Below, in pieces: positions 25,966-34,910 of a stretch of 64,000 bases of DNA (positions are counted from its first letter, which is position 1; each line of letters begins with the position of its first letter). A model generated the notes under the pieces. It searched no databases, was not told the DNA's origin, and saw only the letters and a program-made list of their open reading frames with translations. A program made the translations under genes and the position numbers. The stretch is from contig NZ_JALNMJ010000020.1 in NCBI RefSeq assembly GCF_023156505.1, positions 1-64,000 of the forward strand, given 5' to 3'. This stretch comes from Roseibium sediminicola (GTDB lineage: Bacteria > Pseudomonadota > Alphaproteobacteria > Rhizobiales > Stappiaceae).

Positions 25966-26881
25966 ATGACATCCATATCGACGCGCGCTCATAGTGCGGA
26001 TGCCCACAAGCACGGTGTGCTTTTCGTCTTTGCGGCCGGGGTTCTGTGGTCGACAGTCGGCATTGGTATTCGCATGATCGACGATGCCGTTGTGTGGCAG
26101 ATTCTGCTGTATAGGTCGATCAGCATGTCGCTGTTTCTTTACATTCTTTTTCGAATGCGGTCGGGCGAAAGCCCCTTTGTTCAAATCCGCCGAATTGGTT
26201 CCCCCGTTGTTGTCGCAGGGCTTTCACTGGTTGCGGCCTATAGCGGTGGGATCTACTCAATTCAGAACACGTCAGTCGCGAATGCCATGCTGCTTTTTGC
26301 GACAGCACCGTTTATGGCAGCTGTTCTGGGATGGATCGTTCTGCGTGAACGTGTGCGCTTTGCAACCTGGATTGCGATTGTTGTTGCCATTGGAGGGATC
26401 GCGATCATGGTTGCCGACAAATCCGGCAGCGTCGCCCTTAAGGGCAGTCTGGCGGCCCTTGGATCGGCGTTCGGTTTCGCTGCCTTCACCGTGGCGTTAC
26501 GATGGGGCCGAACAGGTGAGATGCTGCCGGCGGTCTTCCTTTCGGGCCTCTTCGCGTTCGCCATCACCCTGGCGATCTGCTTTGGCCTCGGGCTCTCCGT
26601 CGTTTTGAGCCCGAATGACGGCTTCATTTCCATGGGAATGGGGGGGGCAAGTCGGTGCCGGTCTGATCCTCTACACGCTGGGCTCACGTAGCCTCCCGGC
26701 AGCAGAGCTTGCCTTGTTGTCTCTGGCTGAAGTCCTGCTCGGTCCTCTTTGGGTTTGGCTCTTTCTGGGCGAAACGGCGAGCGTCAACACTCTGATCGGC
26801 GGCCTGGTTCTCCTCGTGGCCATCGCTGGGAACGCCTTGTCAGGCAAGCGACGAAAACCTCCGCCTATCACCGCTCCATAG
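25966..26881 (+). pseudogene. EamA transporter gene frameshifted in a G8 tract
   Basis: The first frame encodes helices 1-8 of a DMT transporter: VLFVFAAGVLWSTVGIGIRM, SVANAMLLFATAPFMAAVLG, then GGIAIMVADK and the second repeat to NDGFISMGMG. At 26640-26647 eight G's shift the frame. The remaining helices (QVGAGLILYTLGSRSL, LALLSLAEVLLGPLWVWLF, LIGGLVLLVAIAGNAL) follow in another frame to 26881. Removing one G rejoins about 305 residues. It is an inactivating indel, a phase-variable tract or a sequencing error. Confidence 0.85.
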
Positions 26882-27570
26882 CGACAGCGGGAATCGGGGC
26901 CTGACGGCACGCACAGGTATCACCCAACGCTGGCACTTTCTCGCCGTTTGCCCGGGCAAGCTTCCAATGGCCGTGCATCACGATCAGGGTTTCGTGGGCT
27001 TGGATTGGTTGGATCCAAAGCGCCGGTGACTTTTCCCATCTCCGGCAAGGCGTTGATGGCAATTTGAACTGTAATTCCGCCTTCAGACTAAATGTTAAGA
27101 AAGCAATAACAAAGAAAGCATGCATATTGTCGAAAAATGTCAAAAAGTTGACATTTTACGCAATTCCTATCGAAAGAGCATTGGCGACTAGAGAAAAGTC
27201 GTGCAAAAACTCTACCAAATCACACAATTATTGGTTGCAATCAACTTTATATTGAAATCCAAAGATTAAATACGATAAAACTGCCACGCTTTTTTTTGTG
27301 ATAACGGCGGCTTATTTGATTTTTACTGACAAAATTCACCTAAAGTAATTTTTCATTAATTTCACTTGGTGTATTTGATTGTTTATGGGCATTTTTTGAG
27401 ATCAGGGAGGCTTGGGGTCAATACGCTCCTTTTCAGCTTTCCCTTGGAGCATCTCAGAGATTGATATGTAGTAACCGAGCAAAATATTGAAGGCGGCTGC
27501 AAATAAACGGCCTTCAACGTCAAGTGAAACCGGTCTAGTCGAATTACTTTTCATTCGGTGAGAGGACACA
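26882..27570. other. 689-bp non-coding stretch upstream of the chemoreceptor
   Basis: The first 170 bp keep a minus-strand frame (HETLIVMHGHWKLARANGE) that could be a gene remnant of unknown type. From 27060 the DNA becomes strongly AT-rich, unlike its surroundings, with A- and T-tracts at 27285-27300 and 27340-27360. The chemoreceptor promoter probably lies at 27300-27550. No terminator pairing is clear. Confidence 0.45.
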
Positions 27571-29355
27571 ATGAGCATTACGGCAAATCAACCAAGCGGA
27601 AACCAGGCATCCAGCAGGTCTTTCGGCATTGGAACCAAGATCTTATCTGTGGTGGGCATATGTCTAGTCGGATTAGTCCTTGTGGCGGCAATCGGTCTTT
27701 GGCAGCTGAACCAGATCGGCTTGCTCATCAACAATGTTGCCAACAAAGACATCCCGCTTACCAGTGCGGTAACTCAAATCACTACCCACCAGCTGGACCA
27801 ATCCATCAATCTGGAGCGAGCCTTTCGGGCCGGAGTGATGATGAAGGAGCACGCAAAAGCCCGCGCAGATTTTGACAAGGCACGCATGACTTTTCTGAAA
27901 TACGCCGAGATGGTTGATCGCGAAATTCTGGAAGCTCAGGACCTGGCGATGACCGCTGAACAAGCCTCGCACTCCGAAAAGCTGAAGTCCGAATTTCAAA
28001 TGGTTTATGAGGCATTCGATCAAATAGGCGCTGCGCACAAGGCATATGACAAGCATGCTCTTGAAGCCTTCGAACTGGTCGAGGCTGGAGAGATAGACCT
28101 TGCGCTTGCGCTGCTGCCAGGGATTGAAAAAGAAGAAAACAACTTGAACCATGAGCTTGAAGCCCTGGTGCAGGAACTGCAATCGTTCACCTTGGACGCG
28201 GCGCGCGAGGCGCTTGAAGCTGAAAAAACAGCGTTAAAAGCCATTCTAGCTATAGCGGTTTTTGTCTTCGTGGCCGCGCTCGGCATCGCCTCCTTCGTTA
28301 TTCGAAAAGCCATCACGCGACCGCTGAATGAAGTTGTCCTAGGCATAAACGCCTTGACGGCGGGTGACTTCACAATGGACGTCAAAGTCCATGCCAAGGA
28401 TGAAATTGGAGCCGTGGCGACAGCCTATCAAACGTTCCGGGAAACGATGATCCGCTCAAAGGAACTGGAAGAAGAGCAACGGCGCCAAAGCCAGATTGAG
28501 CAAGACCGTCAGAAAAGGATGACCGACGCCTCCAGCCGATTTGCCGCAAATATTGGCACCATCGTGGAAACGGTGTCCTCAGCGTCAACCGAACTGCAAA
28601 CCACGGCCCAGTCGATGTCCAGCATCGCAGAAGAAACCAGCAGCCAGGCAACATCCGTGGCAGCCGCCACCGAGGAGGCCACGACGAACGTGGCGACGGT
28701 TTCCTCAGCAACCGAGGAACTTTCTAGCTCAATCGGAGAAATCAACTCTCGTATTTCTCAAGCAACTGACATTTCCAAACAAGCCGTAGACGAAGTGTCA
28801 AAGACCGAGGGGCAAATCGGTCAGCTTGCCGAGACCGCTGAAAAGATCGGCGAAGTGATCTCAATGATCTCGGACATTGCGGAGCAGACGAACCTCTTGG
28901 CACTGAACGCGACAATCGAATCTGCCCGGGCAGGCGAAGCTGGCAAAGGGTTCGCAGTGGTCGCAAGCGAGGTGAAGGTCCTGGCCGGTCAAACAGCGAA
29001 GGCGACCGAAAATATTGCCGGCCTCATTAAAGAAATTCAGGACCAGACTAACACTTCTGTGGCTTCCGTCACTGATATCGGCCGTATCATTTCGCAGATC
29101 AACGAAACGTCGATTGAAATTGCTGCTGCGATGGATCAGCAGGACATGGCAACACGGGAAATCGCCCAAAACGTCACGGAAGCGGCAGCAGGAACGCAGG
29201 CCGTATCTGAAAACATTGCCGGGGTCACTCAAGCATCACAGGAAACCGGGGCCGCAGCGAGCCAGGTGACAATGGCAGCAGGGGAACTTTCAAATCAATC
29301 GTCCCGACTTAAGATAGAGGTAGACGGCTTTCTCGCAGAGATTCAGTCGGCCTAA
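27571..29355 (+). CDS. methyl-accepting chemotaxis protein
   Basis: This 594-residue chemoreceptor has membrane helix 1 at about residues 28-50 and a periplasmic four-helix-bundle-like domain of about 170 residues. Membrane helix 2 follows at about 222-243, then HAMP (RKAITRPLNEVVLGINALTA). The cytoplasmic signalling domain has the hairpin IAEQTNLLALNATIESARAG, then KGFAVVASEV. Methylation helices are rich in Glu/Gln/Ser. There is no CheR/CheB-binding pentapeptide at the C-terminus. The ligand is unknown. It is followed by a small receiver-domain gene. Confidence 0.95.
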   Translation: MSITANQPSGNQASSRSFGIGTKILSVVGICLVGLVLVAAIGLWQLNQIGLLINNVANKDIPLTSAVTQITTHQLDQSINLERAFRAGVMMKEHAKARADFDKARMTFLKYAEMVDREILEAQDLAMTAEQASHSEKLKSEFQMVYEAFDQIGAAHKAYDKHALEAFELVEAGEIDLALALLPGIEKEENNLNHELEALVQELQSFTLDAAREALEAEKTALKAILAIAVFVFVAALGIASFVIRKAITRPLNEVVLGINALTAGDFTMDVKVHAKDEIGAVATAYQTFRETMIRSKELEEEQRRQSQIEQDRQKRMTDASSRFAANIGTIVETVSSASTELQTTAQSMSSIAEETSSQATSVAAATEEATTNVATVSSATEELSSSIGEINSRISQATDISKQAVDEVSKTEGQIGQLAETAEKIGEVISMISDIAEQTNLLALNATIESARAGEAGKGFAVVASEVKVLAGQTAKATENIAGLIKEIQDQTNTSVASVTDIGRIISQINETSIEIAAAMDQQDMATREIAQNVTEAAAGTQAVSENIAGVTQASQETGAAASQVTMAAGELSNQSSRLKIEVDGFLAEIQSA

Positions 29356-29542
29356 ATCGACGAGGCGCATGTAAGCTAAAACGACTCCGGGCCAAGAAAT
29401 AGAATTCTGAATATAATCATTGGCGAAACCAGTTTCAGCATAATGAACAATTAGACCCCAAATGTTTATCTGGAGTTTGGACAAATAAATGTCATTTCTT
29501 TAATTAAGAAACACAAAAAAATTCTACTCAATTGAAGCCGGC
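29356..29542. other. 187-bp AT-rich spacer
   Basis: This is AT-rich DNA with no gene. It probably holds the promoter of the receiver-domain gene. I see no convincing terminator. Confidence 0.4.
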
Positions 29543-30022
29543 ATGAATTCCAGATTGTTTAGGCAGGTAGAAATGGGCAGGAAAAAACTCAACATCATGA
29601 TTATTGACGGTAACAACGAGGACCTCAAACTCCTTTGCAACGAGATACCTCGCTATTCCGAACGTCACAGGTTCGAATTCAGAACGCGTGTAGCCTCGCA
29701 TGGGAAAGCCGGTCTGCAAATCGTTTCGTCCTTGCTGGGAACTCCAGATCAGATAGACATAATTCTTTTTGACATAAGCACGACACGACAAGAGGATTTA
29801 GATGCTCTTGGACGCTTAAGTAGCATCGCTTTAACCGAAAAAATGTTCGTTTTTCTTATGTCAAATAATCTTGACGATGATATACTATGCATAGCCAAAG
29901 CAAAAAGAGCCATTGCCATCGAGAAAAAGCCAAATTCTCAATATAAAATCGACCTTGTAATTGACCGAATGGTGAGTGTCTGTACGGAAATTACTACAGA
30001 AGCCTATGTTTTAGATTGTTAG
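29543..30022 (+). CDS. stand-alone receiver-domain-like protein
   Basis: This encodes about 159 residues (an ATG at 29573, before GRKKLNIMIIDGNNEDLK, would give 149). The order matches a CheY-type receiver: the acidic cluster IDGNNED after beta-1, phospho-acceptor Asp in IDIILFDIST, a Ser in VFLMSNN at the Thr/Ser position, and Lys in IEKKPN. There is no output domain. Low GC matches the spacer before it. It may work with the adjacent chemoreceptor, though linkage is only positional. Confidence 0.7.
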   Translation: MNSRLFRQVEMGRKKLNIMIIDGNNEDLKLLCNEIPRYSERHRFEFRTRVASHGKAGLQIVSSLLGTPDQIDIILFDISTTRQEDLDALGRLSSIALTEKMFVFLMSNNLDDDILCIAKAKRAIAIEKKPNSQYKIDLVIDRMVSVCTEITTEAYVLDC

Positions 30023-30246
30023 CGTGGCGCTTAATCTTTTCGGCAAAGTCGAGGGGCTGCTTTTCCTTAACGTTTTCTTGGCTAGGCCGTGTGGGCAAAG
30101 AGCAGGCTGTGTAATCAAAATTGCATTAATAGTTGCACCCAGTGCAAGCGTGCCATTTTTTGGCGTCCGCTTGGCGTCTGACCTGAGACCCGAGTTTCTT
30201 CCGGCTTAGCGCGGAGTCCTTCGGTTGAGTGGAGTGCGACCCACGG
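30023..30246. other. 224-bp spacer
   Basis: No gene is visible. It ends with the left copy of an 18-bp direct repeat (30226-30243) discussed separately. Confidence 0.4.
30226..30243. repeat. 18-bp direct repeat, left copy
   Basis: The sequence tgagtggagtgcgaccca occurs here, three bases before the IS3-4 left end, and again at 31465-31482, 18 bases after its right end. It is too long for an IS3 target duplication. It may be a terminal sequence of another element or a duplicated target. Confidence 0.8.
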
Positions 30247-30281
30247 TGCCCCCGGGACGGGCTAGAGTTTTCCGGACCAAA

Positions 30282-31085
30282 TCAGGAACACGGGCTGGCT
30301 GCGTGTTCTGATTTCATCAAGTCCACCGGCACTTTGTTGCCGATGGCACCATGAGGTCTGTGTTCGTTGTAGTCCTTGCGCCAATCCTCCAACTTTTCGG
30401 CTGCATCCGCAAGGCTGAGGAACCAGTGTGCATTCAGGCACTCCGCCCTGAACCGCCCGTTGAAGGCCTCGATGAACGCATTGTCCGTCGGTTTCCCCGG
30501 TCTTGAGAAGTCCAGCGTAACGCCCCTTCGGTAGGCCCACAGATCGAGATTCCCAGAGATAAATTCGGAGCCTTGATCGACGCGGATTGTCTTGGGATAA
30601 CCAATCCGCATGCAGACAATCTCCAGGGTTCTCACCACATCCTCGCCCCGATAGCTGAAGCGCGGATCAAGCGCCGGCACATAGCGGGAATACGTGTCGA
30701 TCACCGTTAGAACGCGGATCTTTCGGCCGGTGGCAAGCTGGTCATGCACAAAATCCATGGCCCAGACATCGTTCGGCCCGACAGCTTCCTGCCGGTCTTC
30801 GCGCAGCTTTGCCTTCACCCGGCGCTTGGGATGCTTGCTCCTCAGTTGCAGGCCCAACTCGTTGTAGATCCGCCGCGTTTTCTTCTGATTGATCATCCAG
30901 CCCTCCCGGCGCAGCAAAACATGCACCCGACGGTATCCGAACCGGACGCGCGTTTGGCAAATCTCCCTGATCCGCTGTTCCAAAGCGGCCTGACCGGATC
31001 GACGGGATTTGTAACGGTAGGTCGTCGGGTCAAACCGGATCACCGCGCACGCACGGCGAATGGACACTGACCAGTCCGACCGCAT
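30282..31085 (-). CDS. IS3 transposase OrfB (IS3-4)
   Basis: This encodes 267 residues from its first ATG. The same frame is open further upstream across the orfA end, where KRKAL fits a -1 frameshift at AAACGAAAG. The rve core has acids in WAMDFVHDQL, IRVDQGSEFIS and TDNAFIEAFNGRFR, preceded by RVRFGYRRVHVLLRREGW. The C-terminus has YNEHRPHGAIG. Intact. Confidence 0.92.
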   Translation of the reverse strand: MRSDWSVSIRRACAVIRFDPTTYRYKSRRSGQAALEQRIREICQTRVRFGYRRVHVLLRREGWMINQKKTRRIYNELGLQLRSKHPKRRVKAKLREDRQEAVGPNDVWAMDFVHDQLATGRKIRVLTVIDTYSRYVPALDPRFSYRGEDVVRTLEIVCMRIGYPKTIRVDQGSEFISGNLDLWAYRRGVTLDFSRPGKPTDNAFIEAFNGRFRAECLNAHWFLSLADAAEKLEDWRKDYNEHRPHGAIGNKVPVDLMKSEHAASPCS

Positions 31086-31117
31086 CTCGTCGACCAGCGT
31101 TCTCTTCCGGGCAGGCC

Positions 31118-31387
31118 TCAGAGCTTTCGTTTGACAATATCCTGAAGCATCTCCTTGTCGAGCGACAGGTCCGCGACGATCTTCTTGAGCCGGGCATTCT
31201 CCTGCTCCAGCTCTCTGAGCCGCTTCATCTCCGACGGCATCAGACCCGCATACTTCTTGCGCCAGTTGAAATACGTCGCCTGGCTGATGCCGGCTTCACG
31301 GCAGATCTCCGCAACAGGAACACCTTCTTCCCCGCGCTTGACGATGAACGCCTTCTGCGCGTCCGAAAACTTCGATGCCTTCATCAA
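31118..31387 (-). CDS. IS3 transposase OrfA (IS3-4)
   Basis: This is an 89-residue HTH_Tnp_1 protein: MMKASKFSDAQKAFIVKRGE, then VPVAEICREAGISQATYFNW, then a coiled coil RLRELEQENARLKKIVADLS and DKEMLQDIVKRKL. The typical pairing is a fusion with OrfB by -1 frameshift near its stop. Confidence 0.92.
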   Translation of the reverse strand: MMKASKFSDAQKAFIVKRGEEGVPVAEICREAGISQATYFNWRKKYAGLMPSEMKRLRELEQENARLKKIVADLSLDKEMLQDIVKRKL

Positions 31388-31464
31388 TTCCGCTCCTTCC
31401 CAGCCAGGAAAATCGTCGCGGAAAACTCTAACCCAAATCGGGGGTATTTACCGGGAGCACATCA

Positions 31465-31482
31465 TGAGTGGAGTGCGACCCA
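31465..31482. repeat. 18-bp direct repeat, right copy
   Basis: This is identical to 30226-30243 (tgagtggagtgcgaccca), in the same orientation, on the far side of IS3-4 and 65 bp before the trbI stop codon. See the left copy. Confidence 0.8.
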
Positions 31483-31546
31483 ACATGCCCTCAGCCATCG
31501 GAACATCTCTTTCCTAATTCAATCGCCTTCCTGTGTTTCAGCATAG

Positions 31547-32890
31547 TCAGCCATACGATCCCGGAAAGATGATGTCCTGATCGACCAGAATATTGAAATT
31601 GTATCCCGGCCGGATCTGAAGTGTCGGCTGGACATCGAGGTTCTTGTTGATGGTCCGCTCCACCACCCGGCCGAACACTTCCGCGAAGTTGCGGCGGGCG
31701 ACATCGGAGGCCGTGTCCTGGGTGGAAAGCGTAGAACTCTCCGGAACAGCCATATCGATCCCTGTTCCAATAATTGCGAGAAGTGCTGCGGACCCAAAGG
31801 TGCGTAGGTAATGGTTGTTCACCTTATCCTTGAAACCGCCATAGCCTTCGCCGTCAACGCCCCCCATGGAGCCGATCTGCAAGGTAGCTCCATTTGGGAA
31901 GATGATATCCGTCCAGACGACGAGCACCCGCTTTTGACCGAACGACACATCGGAATCATACCGGCCGAACAGTTTGGTTCCTTGAGGGATCAAAAGCAGA
32001 TGGCCGGTTGCGCTATCATAGACGTTCTGTCTGACCTGGCCGGTAATCCGGCCGGGAAGGTCCGAATCAATGCCGGTGATGAGGGTTGCCGGGATCACCG
32101 AGCCACGCTTCAATTCATAGGGTGACTGCTGCGGAACAACGCGGTTTGCGAGATATCCGGCTTCCGAGATGTCCTGATTGAAGAAATCCTGTTTACCGAA
32201 TTGTCCGTTCGGATCCGCATTAGCAGACCCGCCTTGAGCCGCCTGCAGGGCTGCGGATAGAAGATCCGGAGAAGACGGGCTGCGCGTAAACGCCCCGTTT
32301 CCTGTCTGATTGCCCTGGGTGGTCTGCGATCCCTGCCCCTGCCCCTCCAGTTCATCAATGTTCACGACGATTGGACTGTCATAAGCCGCGTCAATGGATT
32401 GCAGGCGCTTCATCCGTTGACGCTGCAATTCCCGCATTTCCTGCTCTTCGTTGCGGCGTTTCATCCTTTCGCGCCAATCTATTTCTGTTTCCTGAGGTTC
32501 GATCACCGCGTCCGGTGAGACGGGCTGCTGCTGAAACGGATTGCTATACGGCTTCTGCGCTTGCACGATTTCCGGTTTGGCAACTTCAACTGGTTCCGGC
32601 CGAACCGGCGTGATCGGTTGCCCTGGGGGATCGATAACGCCGTTGCTGATGCCGGCCTTGAGTTGGTCAGCAAAACCGCTTGCCGGCGTGCCACCTCCAT
32701 CCTCGACAATACTGCCGCCCGACGTGATGCCACGGGTCGCGAGGCCATAGATGATCACAACACCGAAAACGACAACGAGCCCGATGAATAGAAATATCGG
32801 CAGCCGGTTTAAGCGACGAATCTTGGGAGCTTCATCGTCGGCGCGAATGTCGTCACCCGCCAGATGCACATTGGAATCCGAATTGCTCAT
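31547..32890 (-). CDS. trbI: conjugal transfer protein TrbI (VirB10 family)
   Basis: This 447-residue protein has a short cytoplasmic N-terminus, one membrane helix at residues 30-50, a proline-rich periplasmic linker at about 95-150 and the C-terminal TrbI/VirB10 beta-barrel domain (YELKRGSVIPATLITGIDSD, LLLIPQGTKLFGRYDSDV, GATLQIGSMGGVDGEGYGGF). It spans inner and outer membranes and gates the secretion channel. Last gene of the trb operon, 12 bp after trbH. Complete. Confidence 0.95.
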   Translation of the reverse strand: MSNSDSNVHLAGDDIRADDEAPKIRRLNRLPIFLFIGLVVVFGVVIIYGLATRGITSGGSIVEDGGGTPASGFADQLKAGISNGVIDPPGQPITPVRPEPVEVAKPEIVQAQKPYSNPFQQQPVSPDAVIEPQETEIDWRERMKRRNEEQEMRELQRQRMKRLQSIDAAYDSPIVVNIDELEGQGQGSQTTQGNQTGNGAFTRSPSSPDLLSAALQAAQGGSANADPNGQFGKQDFFNQDISEAGYLANRVVPQQSPYELKRGSVIPATLITGIDSDLPGRITGQVRQNVYDSATGHLLLIPQGTKLFGRYDSDVSFGQKRVLVVWTDIIFPNGATLQIGSMGGVDGEGYGGFKDKVNNHYLRTFGSAALLAIIGTGIDMAVPESSTLSTQDTASDVARRNFAEVFGRVVERTINKNLDVQPTLQIRPGYNFNILVDQDIIFPGSYG

Positions 32891-32902
32891 ATAGGATGGC
32901 CC

Positions 32903-33367
32903 TTACGCTGTGCGCGTCAGCACGGAAACAGGGCTCGTCGGCGACGCGCCGGCCGCCGTAGCCTTATAGGTCCGTGCCAACTCGACAGTCGGTGTGGTGA
33001 GACGCACGAAGATCTGCCCGGCATCGGAATCGACCGTGTAGGCCAGGGGAATGATCGTGTCGCCCGATGGCTGTTGGTCGGCTTCGGCGACCGCGTAGCC
33101 CCATCCCCGCAGAGAGCTTTCAAGCGCAAGGCCGAACTGGGAGTTGTCAGCCTTGAGGAAGATGGTGCCCGTTCCAGCTCCGACATGTTCAGAGAGTTTC
33201 GCAACCATGTCGCCGGCGACGATGCTTGCGGCTGAAGGCGACAGATTGGCAGCGTCAACGCTTGTTGTCGGGTTGAACCAGCCACTTTGCGTCATGCAGC
33301 CGGCCATGGGTGTTACCAGCGCCGAAATGCCGATGGCATTCAGAATTGAGCGGCGAGTGTGCAACAT
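32903..33367 (-). CDS. trbH: TrbH-like conjugal transfer lipoprotein
   Basis: This 154-residue protein has a lipoprotein signal: positively charged RR, a hydrophobic stretch, then MAGC with the lipidated cysteine at residue 24. The mature part has the pattern ASIVAGDMVAKLSEHVGAG, then FGLALESSLRGWGYAV, as in TrbH proteins. The slot between trbG and trbI supports the call. It is presumed to sit in the outer membrane near the core complex. The family is loosely conserved. Confidence 0.78.
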   Translation of the reverse strand: MLHTRRSILNAIGISALVTPMAGCMTQSGWFNPTTSVDAANLSPSAASIVAGDMVAKLSEHVGAGTGTIFLKADNSQFGLALESSLRGWGYAVAEADQQPSGDTIIPLAYTVDSDAGQIFVRLTTPTVELARTYKATAAGASPTSPVSVLTRTA

Positions 33368-33369
33368 GA

Positions 33370-34203
33370 TCAGCCTCCGCTATTGATGCGAACTTTTTGT
33401 TGGCTGTAACCGACGCCCGACACGAGCACCGCCTGGTCGATCGTGTAATCAACGATCATGAGGCTACCCTTCAGTCGATAGTTGACGATCTGGTTCTGTC
33501 CCCCGGAGGTGATGTAAAGAACCGGCGCATCCCCGGACGCCATTCCCGAAGGAAACTGGATGTAAGTCTTGGTACCGTCCGAATAGACACGTGTCGGCCG
33601 CCAGCGGGCTTGCCCGTGAACGTGATATTTGAAGTCCAGGTTTTCGGCGGGGACACCAGCGCCGGGGATGATGCTGGCTTCAAGCTGGCGATTGGCCGCT
33701 TCGAATTTCGCCTGGATGTCTTCAGGATAATCGAAGCCCACCCGGGCCATGTAACGGTGACTGTCACTTTGAAGCTTGATCTGATAGGTGCGCCTCGATG
33801 TCGTCACCACCATGGATGTGAGGAGCCCAGGTTCAGTCGGCTTGATGATCAGGTGAACTGAGTTTCCACCCGGTCCCCCCGATGTTGCCGGATCCACCTT
33901 CCAGCGAACAGTGTCCCCGACCATGACGTTGCGAACGGCTTCCCCAGGCTGCAGCTCCACGTCGCAGACCTGCAAGGGGGCGCAGACGACAGTTGGCTGC
34001 ACTTGGCCATAAAGATAGATCACTTTGCCGTCCGGACCTTTGGTAATGACGCCGCGGCCGTTGCGCCAGTCGCTAGAAAGCCCGAGGGCGCGTAGCTCCT
34101 TTGCCGTGTAGTCGGCCGCCAATGCTTGAACTGGTAGGGCGCTGACAGCGGCCGCGGCCGCGAACATGCACACGCCCGCGTGCAGTCTGATTTTCTGGAA
34201 CAT
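33370..34203 (-). CDS. trbG: conjugal transfer protein TrbG (VirB9 family)
   Basis: This encodes about 277 residues from the ATG at 34203, which places a clean signal peptide (VCMFAAAAAVSALPVQALA) at the start. The N-terminal domain has VVCAPLQVCDVELQPGEAVR and VGDTVRWKV. The C-terminal CagX domain has PTRVYSDGTKTYIQFPSGM and the final DYTIDQAVLVSGVGYSQQKV. It is a periplasmic/outer-membrane core-complex subunit that binds TrbI. Two bases separate it from trbH. Confidence 0.95.
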   Translation of the reverse strand: MFQKIRLHAGVCMFAAAAAVSALPVQALAADYTAKELRALGLSSDWRNGRGVITKGPDGKVIYLYGQVQPTVVCAPLQVCDVELQPGEAVRNVMVGDTVRWKVDPATSGGPGGNSVHLIIKPTEPGLLTSMVVTTSRRTYQIKLQSDSHRYMARVGFDYPEDIQAKFEAANRQLEASIIPGAGVPAENLDFKYHVHGQARWRPTRVYSDGTKTYIQFPSGMASGDAPVLYITSGGQNQIVNYRLKGSLMIVDYTIDQAVLVSGVGYSQQKVRINSGG

Positions 34204-34232
34204 AACTCTCACTCTCTGAGCGTGTGAATTGC

Positions 34233-34895
34233 TTACAATTGCGCGGTCCAATCGAAGTCTTTGAGGTAAAGACCGATTGGATTTAGCCTGATGATAGCTT
34301 CGTCCTGTGGTGGCGATAGAGTCACGGCTGCAACTCCGCGCCAACGCTTTGTCTGAAGCTCTTTGCCCTTCCGGTCCCGTTCAATCTCCGTCCAATCGAT
34401 CTGATAAGATTGATTGGAGAGCGGGACGATACTTGTCACCTCGACGGACACAGTTCGGGACTGTGCGCGATCGAATGGAGAGTTCGTCCGGTAGAAGTTG
34501 TTGACTTTCTGGGTGGCGACGTCCGTCTGCCGCAGCATCGCGTAAACCCGGTCGATGTAGCCTTTGGCTACAACCGTGTCCGGGGTGACAGAGCGGAAAT
34601 TGGTGATCCAGGCTCCAAGCATTGAGCGGACAACGCGCTCGTCGGCGTATTCGATTTGAGCGGGGAAGCCACCGATAGCGGGTGTGCCGAGCTTGTCCAC
34701 CTCGACGATATAGGGAACGAGTTTGACTTGCGTGCTCTGGTAGAGTGCGAACCCAAAGCCGATGATCGCCATCGCCATGGCGAGCAGGCCGATACCCTGC
34801 CACACGCGAGCGGTGCGCACGTACGATCCGTAACGCTCGTTCCATTCCATCCGAGCGGCAATATAGGGATTATCGATTGGAGTATGTTTTGCCAT
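34233..34895 (-). CDS. trbF: conjugal transfer protein TrbF (VirB8 family)
   Basis: This 220-residue protein has a cytoplasmic N-terminus (NPYIAARMEWNERYGSYVRT), one membrane helix at about residues 34-52 and a periplasmic VirB8 NTF2-like domain (LVPYIVEVDKLGTPA, SWEIDWTE-like SYQIDWTEIERDRKG, and the final NPIGLYLKDFDW). It is an assembly factor of the inner-membrane complex. It lies between trbL and trbG as in RP4 and Ti plasmids. Confidence 0.95.
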   Translation of the reverse strand: MAKHTPIDNPYIAARMEWNERYGSYVRTARVWQGIGLLAMAMAIIGFGFALYQSTQVKLVPYIVEVDKLGTPAIGGFPAQIEYADERVVRSMLGAWITNFRSVTPDTVVAKGYIDRVYAMLRQTDVATQKVNNFYRTNSPFDRAQSRTVSVEVTSIVPLSNQSYQIDWTEIERDRKGKELQTKRWRGVAAVTLSPPQDEAIIRLNPIGLYLKDFDWTAQL

Positions 34896-34910
34896 CTAGG
34901 TGCCTATTGC

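Larger units (their letters stand above)
30247..31446 (-). mobile_element. IS3-family element IS3-4 (IS407-like)
   Basis: The ends are TGCCCCCGGGACGGGCTAG at 30247 and, inverted, TACCCCCGATTTGGGTTAG at 31446, both followed by the shared GAGTTTTCCG block. It is about 1200 bp with orfA and orfB on the minus strand. Flanking tetranucleotides do not match (acgg versus ttta), so no direct target duplication is seen. Confidence 0.85.
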
